A stretch of DNA of 64,000 nucleotides from Heterohyrax brucei (GCA_028571685.1 CM053142.1:197338796-197402795); one strand, 5' to 3'. Counted from the first letter of the stretch, positions 53,440-63,785 are shown. Numbers and translations are program-made. Notes: generated from the letters alone by a model not told the origin.

Positions 53440-53770
53440 GTCAGTGGTAGAATCTCGGCTTCCTTCGGGAGGTCTGGGTTTGGTTCCGGCCCGATACACC
53501 TCACGTGCAGCTGCTGCCCATCTGTCAGAGCAGACTAGTCGCTCCCAGGGCGCTGAAGACAGTTGATCAGAGCTTCCCGACTAAGACAGACTAGGGGAAA
53601 ACCTGGGATCTACCTCCGAAACTCAGCCAGTGACAGCCCTGTGGATCACACGGCCCTGCCTGCAACTGCTCGCAGTGATGGCGCCGGTCTGGACCGCACT
53701 CTGCTCCATCGTGCCTGTGGCCACCTGGGCCTGCGGGTGACAGCGAGCAACAACACTGCTAACAGCAACC
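53440..53770 (+). mobile_element. Complete tRNA-Gly-headed, RTE-tailed SINE
   Basis: The head tgggtcagtggtagaatctc, then ggtctgggtttggttccggc, is tRNA-Gly-like (boxes A and B). A body follows with agagcttcccgactaagaca gactaggggaaaacctggga and cagccagtgacagccctgtg, which parallels the RTE 5' leader. The tail gatggcgccggtctggaccg, cgtgcctgtggccacctggg and the CAA-rich end agcaacaacactgctaacag resemble the RTE terminus. It is the reference copy for fragments at 0.87, 1.7 and 23.5 kb. Confidence 0.8.
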
Positions 53771-53984
53771 ACGTGTTGGCACAGCAGGTCTGTGCCGGCC
53801 GGCCCTTCAGTCAGGAGCGGAGGCCATCTGTGGACGTGATCTTGAAGCCCTACGGTGGCAAGGACAGAAAGGTGTATAAAGAACAAGCCTTGAAGCAAGC
53901 CCCGGAAAGCTCAAGGTCCAGGTCTATCTCTGCCACCACAACACGAAGATGTCGCTGTCGGTAGGAGCTGCTGAGTCAGTTTAG

Positions 53985-54345
53985 TGACTGCACACACAGC
54001 ACGATGAAACCCTACCTGGCCCATGCCGTCCTCCCAGTCCTCACCATGCTTGACCCCATTGTTGCAGTCAGTGTGTGACTCTCACTGAGGGCACTGTTCG
54101 CCAACCGTGAACTTCACCAAGCATGATGTTCTTCTCCAGGGACTGACCCTTCTTGATGGCATGTTCAAAGTGTATGAGACAAAGGAGCTTCTAAGGAGCA
54201 TCCTAGCAACACACCCTCCAAGACAGGTTGTTTGTTCTTTTAACAGTCCATGGTACATTCAATATTCCTCACCAGCACCACAATTCAAAGGCAACAGGTC
54301 TTCCTCAGTCTTCTTTAGTCACTGCCAACTAACGTGAAGATATGT
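53985..54345 (-). mobile_element. RTE LINE 3' end
   Basis: accttgc-free start with ccctacctggcccatgccgt, then ttcaccaagcatgatgttct, tctccagggactgacccttc, ctccaagacaggttgtttgt, aacagtccatggtacattca, ttcttt agtcactgccaac. Well kept in the middle. Confidence 0.75.
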
Positions 54346-54398
54346 GAGTGTGTGTGTGTTGTATGAACCAGTGAGCAACCAAGGCTCCAGATAGACAG

Positions 54399-55690
54399 GG
54401 TCTGACAATTAAGTTAGGGAACTTGTCACCACACACTTACATTGGCAGTGCTGTACAAACAAGCTGGTATGGTTTCATAACGCTGGTATGTCAGTGTCTC
54501 ACAGCCGTGTTCGTGTTAATGTGTGACAGTGTCTTGCAGATGGCATTCATTAATGTTGTTGTGTGTTTTTGTGTGCCATCATGAAAATGTCAGAGCTTGA
54601 ATTAAAGCAATGAACAAACGTTAAATTTCTTGTTAAACTTGGCAAGAGTGGACGTGAAATCAAAGACTTGTTAGTCTAAGTTTACGAGGATAATACCATG
54701 AAGAAAATGGCAGTGTGAGAATTAATTGTTTTTCTGAGGGGAGAGAAAGTATCACTGATGAAGAGAGGTCAGGGTGGCCAGCAACAAGCAGAACTGATGA
54801 AAACACTGGAAAAATTCATTGACCTGTGCATCAGAATCATCCGCTGGCTGTGAGAAGCATAGAAGACCAAGTAAACATAGAGAAACAGAAACATCTTATC
54901 TGGAAATCTTGGCATGAGAAAGGTGTGTGCAAAAATGGTCCCAATGGAGTTCATCGATGAACAGCAGCAAAAAAGAGTCGAAGTTTGCCAAGACCTTTTG
55001 GAGAGACAAAACGGTGTTATCATTGATGACAAAACAGGAGTGTACCAATACAACCCTGAAGCAAAGTGTCAAAGCGCACAGTGGAAGTCAGCCAATTCTC
55101 CACAACTGAAATATTTTGTCAGTCCACATCAAGATTCAAAACAACGTTACTGACCTTTTTTGATGTCAGAGAGATTGTTCATTATGAACTTGTACCAACT
55201 GCACAATTACCCGGATTTACTATTTGAAAGTGCTGAAAAGGTTGCGTGAAAAGTGAGATGAAAATGACCGGAACTTTTTGCCAGGAACTCAGGGCTCTTG
55301 CTTCACAACAGTGCACCATGACAATGCATCATGACAGCTCACACAGCACTGCCTGTGAGAAAGTTTTCAGTCAGTAAACAAGTAACCATATTGGAAAACC
55401 CTCCCTATTCACCTGGTAGGACCCCCATTGACTCTTTGTTTACTCACAAATAAAGGGAATATTGAAAGGAAGACATTCTGATGACATTCAGGACATCAAG
55501 GGTAATACAACAACAGCTCTGATGGCCATTCCAGAAAAAGACCTCTAAAATTGCTGTGAAGGATAGACTAGGCATTGGCATTGGTACATAGCTTCCCAAG
55601 GAGAATACTTCAAAGGATACCATAGTGATATTCAGCAATGAGGTATATAGCACTTTTTCTAGGATGAGTTCACAAACCTAATTGCACTCA
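54399..55690 (+). mobile_element. Near full-length mariner DNA transposon
   Basis: About 1.29 kb, the usual length of a mariner. The left terminal repeat is ggtctgacaattaagtt; the right end is aggatgagttcacaaaccta. A transposase remnant fills the interior. It shows the same family as the two hairpin copies at 25.3 and 43.9 kb. Target TA dinucleotides are not clear at either edge. Confidence 0.85.
54586..55600 (+). pseudogene. Mariner transposase, decayed
   Basis: A mariner (DD34D-type) transposase with multiple stops and shifts. Peptides in order: MSELELKQ near 54588, GKSGREIKDLL near 54642-54675, MRKVCAKMVPMEFIDEQQQK RVEVCQDLLERQ from 54914, then VIIDDKTGVYQYNPEAK where the family has the ITGDETWVY-type first catalytic aspartate, QSAQWKSANSPQ, and late AHTA and KGRHSDDIQDIKG-like text. 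The catalytic motifs are altered in places (for example GRTPID where PDLAPSD is usual), so the enzyme is inactive. The family cuts and pastes DNA at TA. Confidence 0.8.
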
Positions 55691-55714
55691 CATGCACATT
55701 AAGTTTCTTTGAAG

Positions 55715-55885
55715 CAGAAACCCTGGTGGCATAGTGGTTAAGTACTATGTTTGCTAAGCAGAAGGTCAGCAGTTCCAGTCTGCCTGGTACTCTTTGAAAA
55801 TTCCACGGGGCAGTTCCGTTCTGTCTTACAGAGCTGTTATGAGTCAGAATCAACTCCACTGTGGTGGTTTTGGTTTGGGGGTTCT
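55715..55885 (+). mobile_element. AfroSINE, complete
   Basis: gcagaaaccctggtggcata gtggttaag, tgctaagcagaaggtcagca, gttccagtctgcctggtact, cacggggcagttccgttctg, gagctgttatgagtcagaat caactccactgtggtggttt tggtttggggg. Immediately follows the mariner. Confidence 0.85.
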
Positions 55886-55924
55886 TCGAAGCAGTTAGCT
55901 AATTTGCTGAAAGAAAAGATGAGT

Positions 55925-56260
55925 GATATCTCATAAGATTGAATGAATGAAGTAACTTGTAAGGCTGAGAATGAAAAAGTGAATAACTCGAAAGACTGCA
56001 TAAATGAGTGAATAACTCATAAAACTCTTAGTAAGCGAAATGAAGGCCTCCAGACTGCGAGTAGGTGACGTGAATAGCTCGTAAGACTGAATGAATGAAT
56101 AAGGCAAATAACTCGTAAGACTGAATAGCTGAAGTGAATGACTCATAAGACCATTGAAGTGTGTGTCTTCTAGGACTGGGAGTAAACGAACACGGTGAGT
56201 AACTAGTGAGACCGTGACCGGGTGAATGAAGTGAATGACGCTCAAACCGTGAAGGAGTGC
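55925..56260. repeat. Degenerate 31-bp minisatellite
   Basis: About ten diverged units around aactcgtaagactgaatgaa tgaagtgaat, starting near 55929, 55954, 55985, 56014, 56045, 56076, 56109, 56140, 56170, 56201 and 56237. Most spacings are 29-33 bp. It is not a SINE or LINE I recognise. The repeat gives the minus strand a long open frame with recurring SYS-x-IH peptides (55931-56677), which I judge non-coding. Confidence 0.75.
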
Positions 56261-57284
56261 AGCACGGGCCGCAGAGACGTGGCGGCGCCCCAACGGCTGT
56301 GGCTCTGAGTTCACCCAGAGGCATTCTGGGAGAAAGGCCTGGCAAGGCAGCCGCAGAGGCCTCTGGTTGTTAAAGGCAAGTGAGGGAGGAGGGCCAAGGA
56401 GGGAACTCTCGGCGATGGAAAAGGAGGTACAGGCAGCATGACAGAGCAGGGAGAGAGTACCCCCCAGAACGGCACGGAAGTCACCTGCAGGCGGAGTCAC
56501 GAGCAAAGGAAAGGGGAGACCTCCCCCCTGTCGCACGTAACTTTTTAGGGAACCACCGGAAGAATGAGAGGAGCTATAGGGTAAGGGAAGAAAGAGGGAG
56601 GCAGGAAGGAGGCAGAGAGGAAGTGAGGGATTAAAAGGAAGACCTCGAGGTCTTTCCCGCTCCCTGAAAAGCAGCACTCTTCCTAACAGCCGAGAGCGGG
56701 CCGGCTGCTGCAGGGCCTGGGGGCGTAGGGGCAGCTCAGCCCAGAGGAAAAGGTGTCAGGGACTCCTCCCCGGGCCTCCACGATTCCCCAGGTATGAGGG
56801 AGTGAACCGACCCTGCTGGTCTCTGAAAGCCCAAGTCCCTGCAGATGTGAATGATGAGGTGGCCATAACTCAGCGGCGTCTGCAGGGCCAGCGCTGGCCG
56901 GAGCCCCCAGGCCGGGTCTCCACAGAGGGAGACATTCTCCCCACTTCTCTCAGTGCCAGCAGGACAGACTCAGCTGAACACATTTTAAATGAGGGCGTTT
57001 ATCAAAGATGGAAAAAGGAAACTAATTACATTCCATGAAAGACATTCCCGTCCCCAGCACCCGAGCTGCGGGTTCTCTCTGAGCAGCTGTTAGGCCAAAG
57101 CTGCCGTCTTGTTTATTATGGATGACAACTGGGTGTGTGTGAGTAATTCTGTGAGTAAAATAGCCGAACTGACGGCTCACAGTTTGTCCTATTTCACAAC
57201 CTGAAATTCACAATTGGAGGTATATAGTCTTGGAAACAGTTTGTCCCCAATTTGAGGACAAGGAAAAATAAGGAAACAATTTGA
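56261..57284. other. GC-rich to mixed unassigned block
   Basis: 56.26-56.75 kb is GC- and purine-rich (gcagggagagagtacccccc, gaggaagtgagggatta) with several CpGs. 56.95-57.25 kb turns AT-rich with words such as actaattacattcc and tttgtttattatggatg. No element or exon recognised. Could be a regulatory region or the remains of an old LTR. Confidence 0.35.
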
Positions 57285-57400
57285 GGGACTCTAGGTCAAC
57301 AGTTCAAACCCACCAGGGGTTCCTTGGATACTCTGGGGGTCAGTTCTACCCTGGTCGCCATGAGTCGGATCCGACACGACGGCACTTGACTGGCTAGGTT
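57285..57400 (+). mobile_element. AfroSINE 3' part
   Basis: ctctaggtcaacagttcaaa cccaccaggggttccttgga, ctgggggtcagttctaccct, tcgccatgagtcggatccga cacgacggcacttgactgg. A clear SINE body and tail. Confidence 0.8.
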
Positions 57401-57412
57401 AATTCAGCAACA

Positions 57413-57620
57413 CTGAGTGACACAAACTGCTGACATTGTTGGCTCCTCACCCAAAGGGGGGACGGCCCTGTCTACCCAGAGGCACTTCGGAAACAAGGCC
57501 TGGTGATTGACTTCAGAAAAATCAGCCACTGACAACCAGATGGAGCAGAGTTCTCCTAACACACAGGTGGGTGCCGTGAGTGGAGAGTGACTCGCTGACA
57601 GCCGGTGGTGGCAGCAACAG
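57413..57620 (+). mobile_element. AfroSINE variant
   Basis: ctgacattgttggctcctca, ccagaggcacttcggaaaca, aggcctggtgattgacttca gaaaaatcagccactgacaa, ggagcagagttctcctaaca, tgctgacagccggtggtgg-like tail. Immediately follows the preceding SINE in the same orientation. Confidence 0.7.
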
Positions 57621-57727
57621 CACTAGAACACAGTGAGGAAGGGTGCTCCAGGTCCCTCTACCCATCACCCACTGCTCAGCCTCCCCACTCACCACGTGAG
57701 CCGTTCATGGACACAGGTCTTGTCCTC

Positions 57728-58248
57728 CGTTACAGACCAAATGTGTACCCCAAAATGTGTGTCAACTTGGCCAGTCCCCGGTTCTCAGTCCCATGTGATT
57801 GCCCATCCTTTTGTCATCCAACGTCAAGTTTGTAAGTCTTATAAAGCCTGCCTCTGCGGTGCTAACGGGGTAGGATTGGTGGTAGGTAGGGTAGCGAGGC
57901 AGGACTCAATCTACAGGGTTAGGTTGTATTTTAAGTCAATCTTTTTTGAGATACAAATGAGAAGAGTGCGTAGAGAGGAGCAGGAACTTCACCACCAAGA
58001 TAGTAGTGCCAGTGGGGAAAGAGCACAGCACTGACCTTGGAGTCCCTGTGCTGAGAAGCTGCTAGATGTGGGGAAGACTGAGGACAAGGACCTTCCTCCC
58101 GTGCTGACAGAAAAAGAAAGCCTCCCCCTGGAGCTGATGCCCTGAATCCAGACTTCTAGTCTGCTATGCTGTGAGAGAATACACTTCTGTATGTAAAAGC
58201 CACCCACTGGTGTTGCTTCTGTTATGGCAGCGCTAGATGACCAAGACA
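57728..58248 (+). mobile_element. MaLR-like solo LTR
   Basis: Opening cgttacagaccaaatgtgta ccccaaaatgtgtgtcaact, center gagatacaaatgagaagagt, agaatacacttctgtatgta polyadenylation region, end ggcagcgctagatgaccaag aca. About 520 bp, no internal sequence. Confidence 0.8.
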
Positions 58249-58975
58249 TTGTCCTTTCTCGTGAGCACACACCAAACAAGACAGGCCACCATGACAGAGA
58301 GAAGTTGGAAGCTGCAGGTGGACCATCTGCTCCTTAGAGTTCCAGCAGGAAAGGGGTATATTGAGCAGGGTACCCATGAGGCTATGGAACTACTGGCACT
58401 GGGCCTTCGTCCAGGCAGTCCTTGCACACCTGGTCCTGAGTGTCTGAGAGTGTCTGTAAAGTCCTAGTAGTAGCTAGAGGCAGGGGATCTAAGATCAGCG
58501 CACTCTGATGAAGTCTAGTAACTGTCCCCAGGCAGTGTGCTGTGTGCTGTGTGGACCAGGAGTCCTTATGGCCACAGGGAGTCCGCATGTCACAGCCCAT
58601 TATATCTGAGCTCAGGGCTTCCCAGAACAGCAGCCCCTTCCCTGCCCTTTGAAATGCTAATTCACTCATTAATTACAATTCCCACTTCTCACTGGGTTAG
58701 CTTTTTATCAATCCTCGAATTTCACAAGGTGTTTGCTCTGGTGGCGTGAGGGCAGCAGCAGTGCCAGGCAGGACCCAGGCCGAAATCACAGGACAGGCAC
58801 CCAGGCCACAGTTCACAGGGTGCCCACGGGGTGCCCACAGCGTTCCCACAGGCATGGCCACCATCTAGCTACTCAGTCAGCCAGCCAGACTTCCAGGAGG
58901 CGAGAGCTGCCAGGAAGCCACAGGAGTGCTCCCCTCACACCACAGACAGCTGTGGATATACAAGGAAGCATAATT
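58249..58975. other. Unassigned sequence
   Basis: About 725 bp without a recognised element. A short tandem (gggtgcccac units) lies near 58816-58846. No coding support. Confidence 0.35.
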
Positions 58976-59138
58976 CTGTCCTCTTCCCTCTGTCTCTGTC
59001 TCTTCTCTGCTTTTCTATGACACCACTCCGATGCGGTTAGGACCCACCCTACTCCAGTATGGCCTCATCTTCAAAGACCCTTTTTCCAAACAAGGTCACC
59101 TTGCAGAAGCTCAAGGTTAGGACTTAACATAAATTTCT
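58976..59138 (-). mobile_element. MaLR LTR fragment
   Basis: The text ggcctcatcttcaaagaccc tttttccaaacaaggtcacc, ttaggacttaacataaattt and the end aaaagaca match the reverse of a MaLR (MLT1/MST-like) LTR 5' side. Confidence 0.65.
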
Positions 59139-59207
59139 AAAAGACACCACTCACTCCCTAGCAGAAATAATGCCCAATAGTCACCATGAAAGTGGCCCTG
59201 TTGGACA

Positions 59208-60060
59208 GGAGTGATGATGACAGTGACGATGGTGGTGACAGTGATGGCAACGGCAGTGATGATGGAGGAGATAATGACAGTGACGGCAGTGAGGGTGGTG
59301 GTGATGGTGGCGATGACGGTGACATTGATGATGGTGATGACAGTGAGGATGATGACCGTGACGGTGGTGGTGGTGGTGGTGATGATGGTGAGGGTGGTAG
59401 TGATGGTGGCAGTGACAGTGACACTGATGATGGTGATGACAGTGAGGATGATGACGGTGACGGTGGTGGTGGTGGTGATGACAGTGAGGGTGGTGGTGAT
59501 GGTGGCAATGACAGTGACATTGATGATGGTGATGACAGTGAGGATGATGACGGTGACGGTGACGGTGGTGGTGGTGGTGACGACGGTGATGGTGGAGGTG
59601 ATGATAATAACAGGGATGAGGGTGGTGGTGAGGATGGTATGACAGAGATGTGGTGATGGTGACGACAGTGATGACAGTAGAGGTGACAATAGTGACCGTG
59701 ATGATGATGGTGTTGGTGGTGATAATGATGACGGTGTGATAGTGATGATGGTGATGTAGGTGGTAGCAGTGATGACAGTGATGCTGATCACTGTCTCGGT
59801 GACGGTGATGATGGCAGGATGACAGTCGTGGTTGTGGTGCTAATGATGATGGACATGGTGGTGGTAGTGACGACAGAGGTGATGGTTGTGATGGTGGGAT
59901 GACAGCGGTGGTGGTGGTGGCGATAATGGTGATGGACGTGGTGATGATGGTAGTAATGACAGGGGTGACAATTGTGATGGTGATGACAGTGATAATGGCG
60001 GTGATGGTGGTGACGATAGCAGCAGCAATGTTGATGATGGTGATGATGGTGACGATGAAG
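59208..60060. repeat. Large GAT/GGT-rich tandem repeat
   Basis: About 850 bp built of GAT, GGT and GAC-type triplets. A higher-order unit of 96-99 bp is visible in the left part: gacattgatgatggtgatga begins at 59321, its variant at 59420 and the third at 59516. The right part is less regular. Because period and units are multiples of three, both strands remain open for long distances (acidic D/G-rich on plus, S/P- and T/I-rich on minus). Confidence 0.9.
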
Positions 60061-60079
60061 AAGAAAATATGGTGTAATC

Positions 60080-60604
60080 GTCACAGAAGCTCCACAGACA
60101 CTCCAGATCCTCTGAGGGACCGAATTACCAGGCTGAGGGCTCCAGGGACCGTGGTCTCTGGGAACACCTAGCTCGATTGGCATAACATAGTTTATTAATA
60201 AAATATTCTACCATTAACTTGGGTGAGCAGTAGCTGGGGTCTTAAAAACTTGTGAGTGTTCATCTACGATGCTTCACTGGTCTCCCTCCAGCTGCAGCAG
60301 GGGAGAAGAAAACCCAAGACACAAGGAAAGGTTAGCCCAAGGGACTAAGAGGCGACAGCCACCACCAGACAGTCCAGCCCAACTAAAGGTGCCTGGTTGC
60401 CACCACTGATTGCTCCGACGGGAACCACAGTAAAGGGCCCCAGACAGATTGGGAGAAAAATGTAGGAAAAATCTAATTCACAAAAAAATAATACCAGACT
60501 TACAGGCCTGAGAGAGGCTGGACAAACTCTCTGAGCATGATGTCCAGACATCCTTCTAGTTCAGGAATGAAAACACTCCTGAGGTTCACTTTTCAGCCAA
60601 AGAT
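60080..60604 (+). mobile_element. L1 3' UTR, upstream part
   Basis: The text ctctgggaacacctagctcg attggcataacatag, gagcagtagctggggtctta aaa, agacacaaggaaaggttagc, ggtgcctggttgccaccact gattgctccgac is the elephant-type L1 3' UTR as I recall it. It stops where a reverse RTE begins at 60605, so its end was lost or displaced. Confidence 0.7.
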
Positions 60605-61357
60605 TGCTGTTGTTGTTGTTGTTGTTAGGGAACGTCTGGTGGGTTCTGACTCACGGCAGCCCCACGCATAGCACAGCAGACACTGCCTGGCCCCGCGCCG
60701 TCCCCACCAACTGCTGCCGTGCTTGGGCCCACGGCGGCAGTCACTGTTGACAGTCTTCCTCCTTCCCACTGACCCTCTGCTTCAACCAAGGCATGAGACC
60801 CTTCCCCGGTGACTCATTCCTCTTGATAACACATCCAAAATATATGAGATATAGTTTCGCCATCCTAGCTTCTAAGGAACATTCTGGTTGTGCTTTTCCC
60901 AAGACAGATTTGCTCAGTCTTTTGACAGTCCATGGTAAATTGAATGTTCTCCACCAGCACCACAATTCAGAGGCATCAATTCTTCTTCATTCTTCCAGCA
61001 CAGCTTTCACACGCATCTGAGACGACTGAAAACGTCTAGTCTCAAGTCAGGGACACCTTAGTCCTAAAAGTGATATCTTTGCTTTTTAACACTTTAAAGA
61101 GATCTTCTGCAGTCAGTCTGCCAAATGCAATACATCTTTTGATTTCTTGGCTGCTGTCTCCATGGGTTTTGACTGTATAGCCAAGTAAAATGAAATCCTT
61201 AACAACCTCAATCTTTTCTCCCGTTGCCTTGATGTTATCTAGTGGCCTATTACGTGTGAATTTTTGTTTTTTTTATGTTGACGTACAATCCGCACTGAAG
61301 GCTGTGGTCGTTAGTCTTCATCAGTAAGTACTTCAAATCCCCTGCACTTTCAGCAAG

Positions 61358-61874
61358 TGCTTTAGTCAGGTAGTGCTGCTGTAACAGAAACACCACAGAG
61401 TGGATGGCTTCAACACAGGAAAGTTCATTCGTCCGGTAGGTTACAAGTCCAAATTCAGGATGTTTGCTCCAGGGGAAGGCTTTCCCCCTTGTCAGCTCTG
61501 GAGGAAAGTCTGGTATTACATCAGTCTTTGTCCAGGGAGAGTCTTGGCACAGCAACCTCGAGTCTGAAGGACGTGCTCTTCTCCCAGTGCTGCTTTCTTG
61601 ATGGTGTGAGGTTCCTAATTCTCTGCTTGCTTCCCTTTCCTTTTGTCTTTTGTAGAGTGAAAGGATTAAGGGTGGGGCAAGCCATACTCCAGGGAAACTC
61701 TATTTACAGTGGAGCAGGGAGGTGATCCTATGAAGGGATTTACAGTCGCACCCTAATCCGTTAATATACAGCACAGGGAAATCACAAAATGGAGGACAGT
61801 CACAAAATACAGGAAATCATGGCCCACCCACACCGCTATACGTATTTGGGGGGGACATAATTCAATCCATGACA
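61358..61874 (-). mobile_element. MaLR-like solo LTR beside RTE YADD codons
   Basis: Plus strand tgctttagtcaggtagtgct to ttcaatccatgaca, 517 bp with TG...CA ends. It is flanked by gcaag at 61353-61357 and 61875-61879, an exact 5-bp target-site duplication. The RTE YADD codons lie at 61889-61900, only ten bases from the duplication. Confidence 0.9.
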
Positions 61875-61888
61875 GCAAGAAAAGTTGG

Positions 61889-62640
61889 GTCATCTGCGTA
61901 TCACAGTCTGTTAACAACTCTTCCTCCAATCCTGACACTCCATTCTTCTTCATATAGCATAGTTTCTCAGATTATTTGCTCAGCACAGAGATGAAAAAGA
62001 TATGGTTAAAAGATACAACTGTAAGGCACGCCTTTCCTGACTGTAAACCACACAGTGTGCCCTTGTTCTGTTCAAATAACTGCCTCTTGATCCATGTACA
62101 GATTCCACACGAGCACAATTAAGTGTTCTGGAATCCCCATTCTCCACAATGTTATCAATAATTTTTTTATGTTCCATACAGTCTAATGCCTTTGCATAGT
62201 CAATAAACATCTTTCTGGTATTCTCTGCTTTCAGCCAGGATCCATTTGACATTAGCAATGATATCTCTGGTTCCACATCCTATTATAAATCTGACTTGAA
62301 TTTCTGGCAATTCCTGGTCAATATACTGCTGCAACTGCTTCTGAACGATCTTTAGCAAAATTTTGCTTGCATGTGATATTAATGTTACTGTTCAATAATT
62401 TCCACTTTCTTTTTGGATCATCTTTCTTGGGGATATGCATAAATATGGATCTCTTCTACTCACTTGACTAGATAGCTGTCTTCCAACTTTCTTGGCATAG
62501 ACAAGCAAGCATTTGTAGTATTGCATCCATTTGTTGAAACATCTCAGTTGGTATTCTGTCAGTTCCTGGAACCGTGCAGATTGGATTTTTTCCTTTAGTA
62601 CCGTCAGTTGCTAATCATATCCTGAAATAGTTGAATGTCA
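61889..62640 (-). pseudogene. RTE reverse transcriptase, decayed
   Basis: On the minus strand, motif A reads FIDYAKALDC (in 61980-62276, family FIDYAKAFDCVDH), and YADD is encoded at 61889-61900. Text at 62.28-62.60 kb continues the RT fingers. Frames are broken and an LTR sits directly downstream of the YADD motif. The enzyme family primes on nicked DNA and also serves SINEs that share its 3' tail. Confidence 0.8.
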
Positions 62641-62694
62641 GCCAGTTCTCTTTATGTAGTCACTGCATGGGTTCCTTCTGTCTTCGTTTGCTCC

Positions 62695-62868
62695 TTTGGC
62701 ATAGTGGTTAAGTGCTCTGGTTGCTAATCCAAGGGCTGGCAATTTGAATCCATCCAGCACTCCCTGGAGACTCTGTGTGGCAGTTCTACTCTGTCCTATG
62801 TGGCTGCTCTGAGTCAGAATCAAATTGATGGCAATGGGCTTGGGTTTTGGTTGGGTGTTGTTTAATAT
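62695..62868 (+). mobile_element. AfroSINE, near complete
   Basis: tttggcatagtggttaagtg, ggttgctaatccaagggctg, atccatccagcactccctgg, gcagttctactctgtcctat, gagtcagaatcaaattgatg gcaatgggcttggg. RTE continues on both sides, so this is an insertion into RTE. Confidence 0.85.
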
Positions 62869-63354
62869 TTTCCCCATAGAGTATATTTCCCTTTTACTAA
62901 ACACTGAAAAACAGGTTTCAGAGTCTCTTCTGAGACCCATTTAGGTCTCTTCTTTCCCTCTGGTCTTTTGAATGGCCTCTTGGTTTCTTCATGCATAATG
63001 TCCTTGATGTTATTCTACAGCTTTTCTAGTTTTCAGTTGTTAGTGTTCAGTGACTCACATCTATTCCTGAAATGATCTCTAAGTTCAGGCAGTATAGAGT
63101 CAAGGTCATACTTTGGCTCTTATAGCCTTGTTCTAATTTCCTTCAGTTTCAGCTTGAACTTGCATTTTAGCAGTTGTAGTCAGATCTACAGTTGGTCACG
63201 GACCTTGTTTGGACTGGTGATGTTTAGCTTTTCCATGGTCTCTTCCCACAGGTGAAGTTGATGGGATTCCTGTGCATTCCATCTGGAGAAGTCCCTGTGT
63301 GTAGTCACTGTTCATGATGGTAAAAAAAGATACTTGCAATAAAGAAGGCCATTA

Positions 63355-63590
63355 AAACAAAATGAGACAAAATGAGTGCACCAACCCAGGGACAAGTACC
63401 AGAAGGCAGAAGGGAAAAGGAAAACTGTTAGCGGGGAACCCAGGGTCAAGAAAGAAGAGTGTTGACATGCCGTGAGAACAGTAACCAATGTCACAAAACA
63501 ATATGTGTACTAATTGTCTAATGAAAAGCTAGTTTTCTCTGTAAACTTTCACCTAAAGTACAGTAAGAAAGAAAATATAGAGTAGTCATT
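63355..63590 (+). mobile_element. L1 3' terminus
   Basis: The text gcagaagggaaaaggaaaac, gcggggaacccagggtcaag, gttgacatgccgtgagaaca, acaatatgtgtactaattgt, ctgtaaactttcacctaaag tacag is an L1 3' end of elephant type. The 10.69 kb fragment is the same end. Confidence 0.75.
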
Positions 63591-63634
63591 CTTCCATGGC
63601 ACAGGGAGAAGCACTTTTCTTGAAAAACCAAACC

Positions 63635-63785
63635 TACTGCCTGTCGATGCCAACTCATAACAACCCTATAGGCAGAGTAGAACTGCCACCATAGAGTTTC
63701 CCAGCAGCACTTGGTGGACTTGAACTACCAACCTTTAGCTTAGCAGACATAGTACTTAACCACCATACCACGAGGGTTTCCTTTC
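63635..63785 (-). mobile_element. AfroSINE, complete
   Basis: cctgtcgatgccaactcata acaaccctataggcagagta gaactgcc, cttggtggacttgaactacc, aacctttagcttagcagaca, tagtacttaaccaccatacc acgagggtttcc. A well-kept reverse copy. Confidence 0.85.

Larger units (their letters stand above)
60605..63352 (-). mobile_element. Long RTE LINE with LTR and SINE insertions
   Basis: Starts at the RTE terminus (ttgctgttgttgttgttgtt) and runs through the 3' UTR, the RT region and part of the endonuclease side to caataaagaaggccatt. It is interrupted by an LTR at 61358-61874 and a SINE at about 62695-62868. The RT keeps recognisable motifs, but frames are broken. It is the longest contiguous RTE of the window, about 2.06 kb of RTE sequence after removing the insertions. 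Confidence 0.85.

Noticed and set aside
53440-53515. tRNA-Gly gene candidate (also 23.68-23.75 and 1.76-1.83 kb)
   Set aside because: The head is tRNA-Gly-like, but it leads straight into a SINE body and the acceptor stem does not close; these are SINE heads.
55925-56260. CRISPR-like array of regular repeats
   Set aside because: Units are head-to-tail without unique spacers, diverged, and the host is a mammal; a minisatellite is the right class.
55931-56677. 248-residue minus-strand open frame with recurring SYS-x-IH peptides
   Set aside because: It lies over the 31-bp minisatellite and a GC-rich block; unit length is not a multiple of three, so peptides drift, and there is no domain or neighbouring gene structure.
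59186-59656. 156-residue acidic D/G-rich open frame, with a parallel frame at 59211-59642 and minus-strand frames over the same DNA
   Set aside because: These arise from a triplet-based tandem repeat that leaves every frame open; peptide content merely mirrors the repeat unit.
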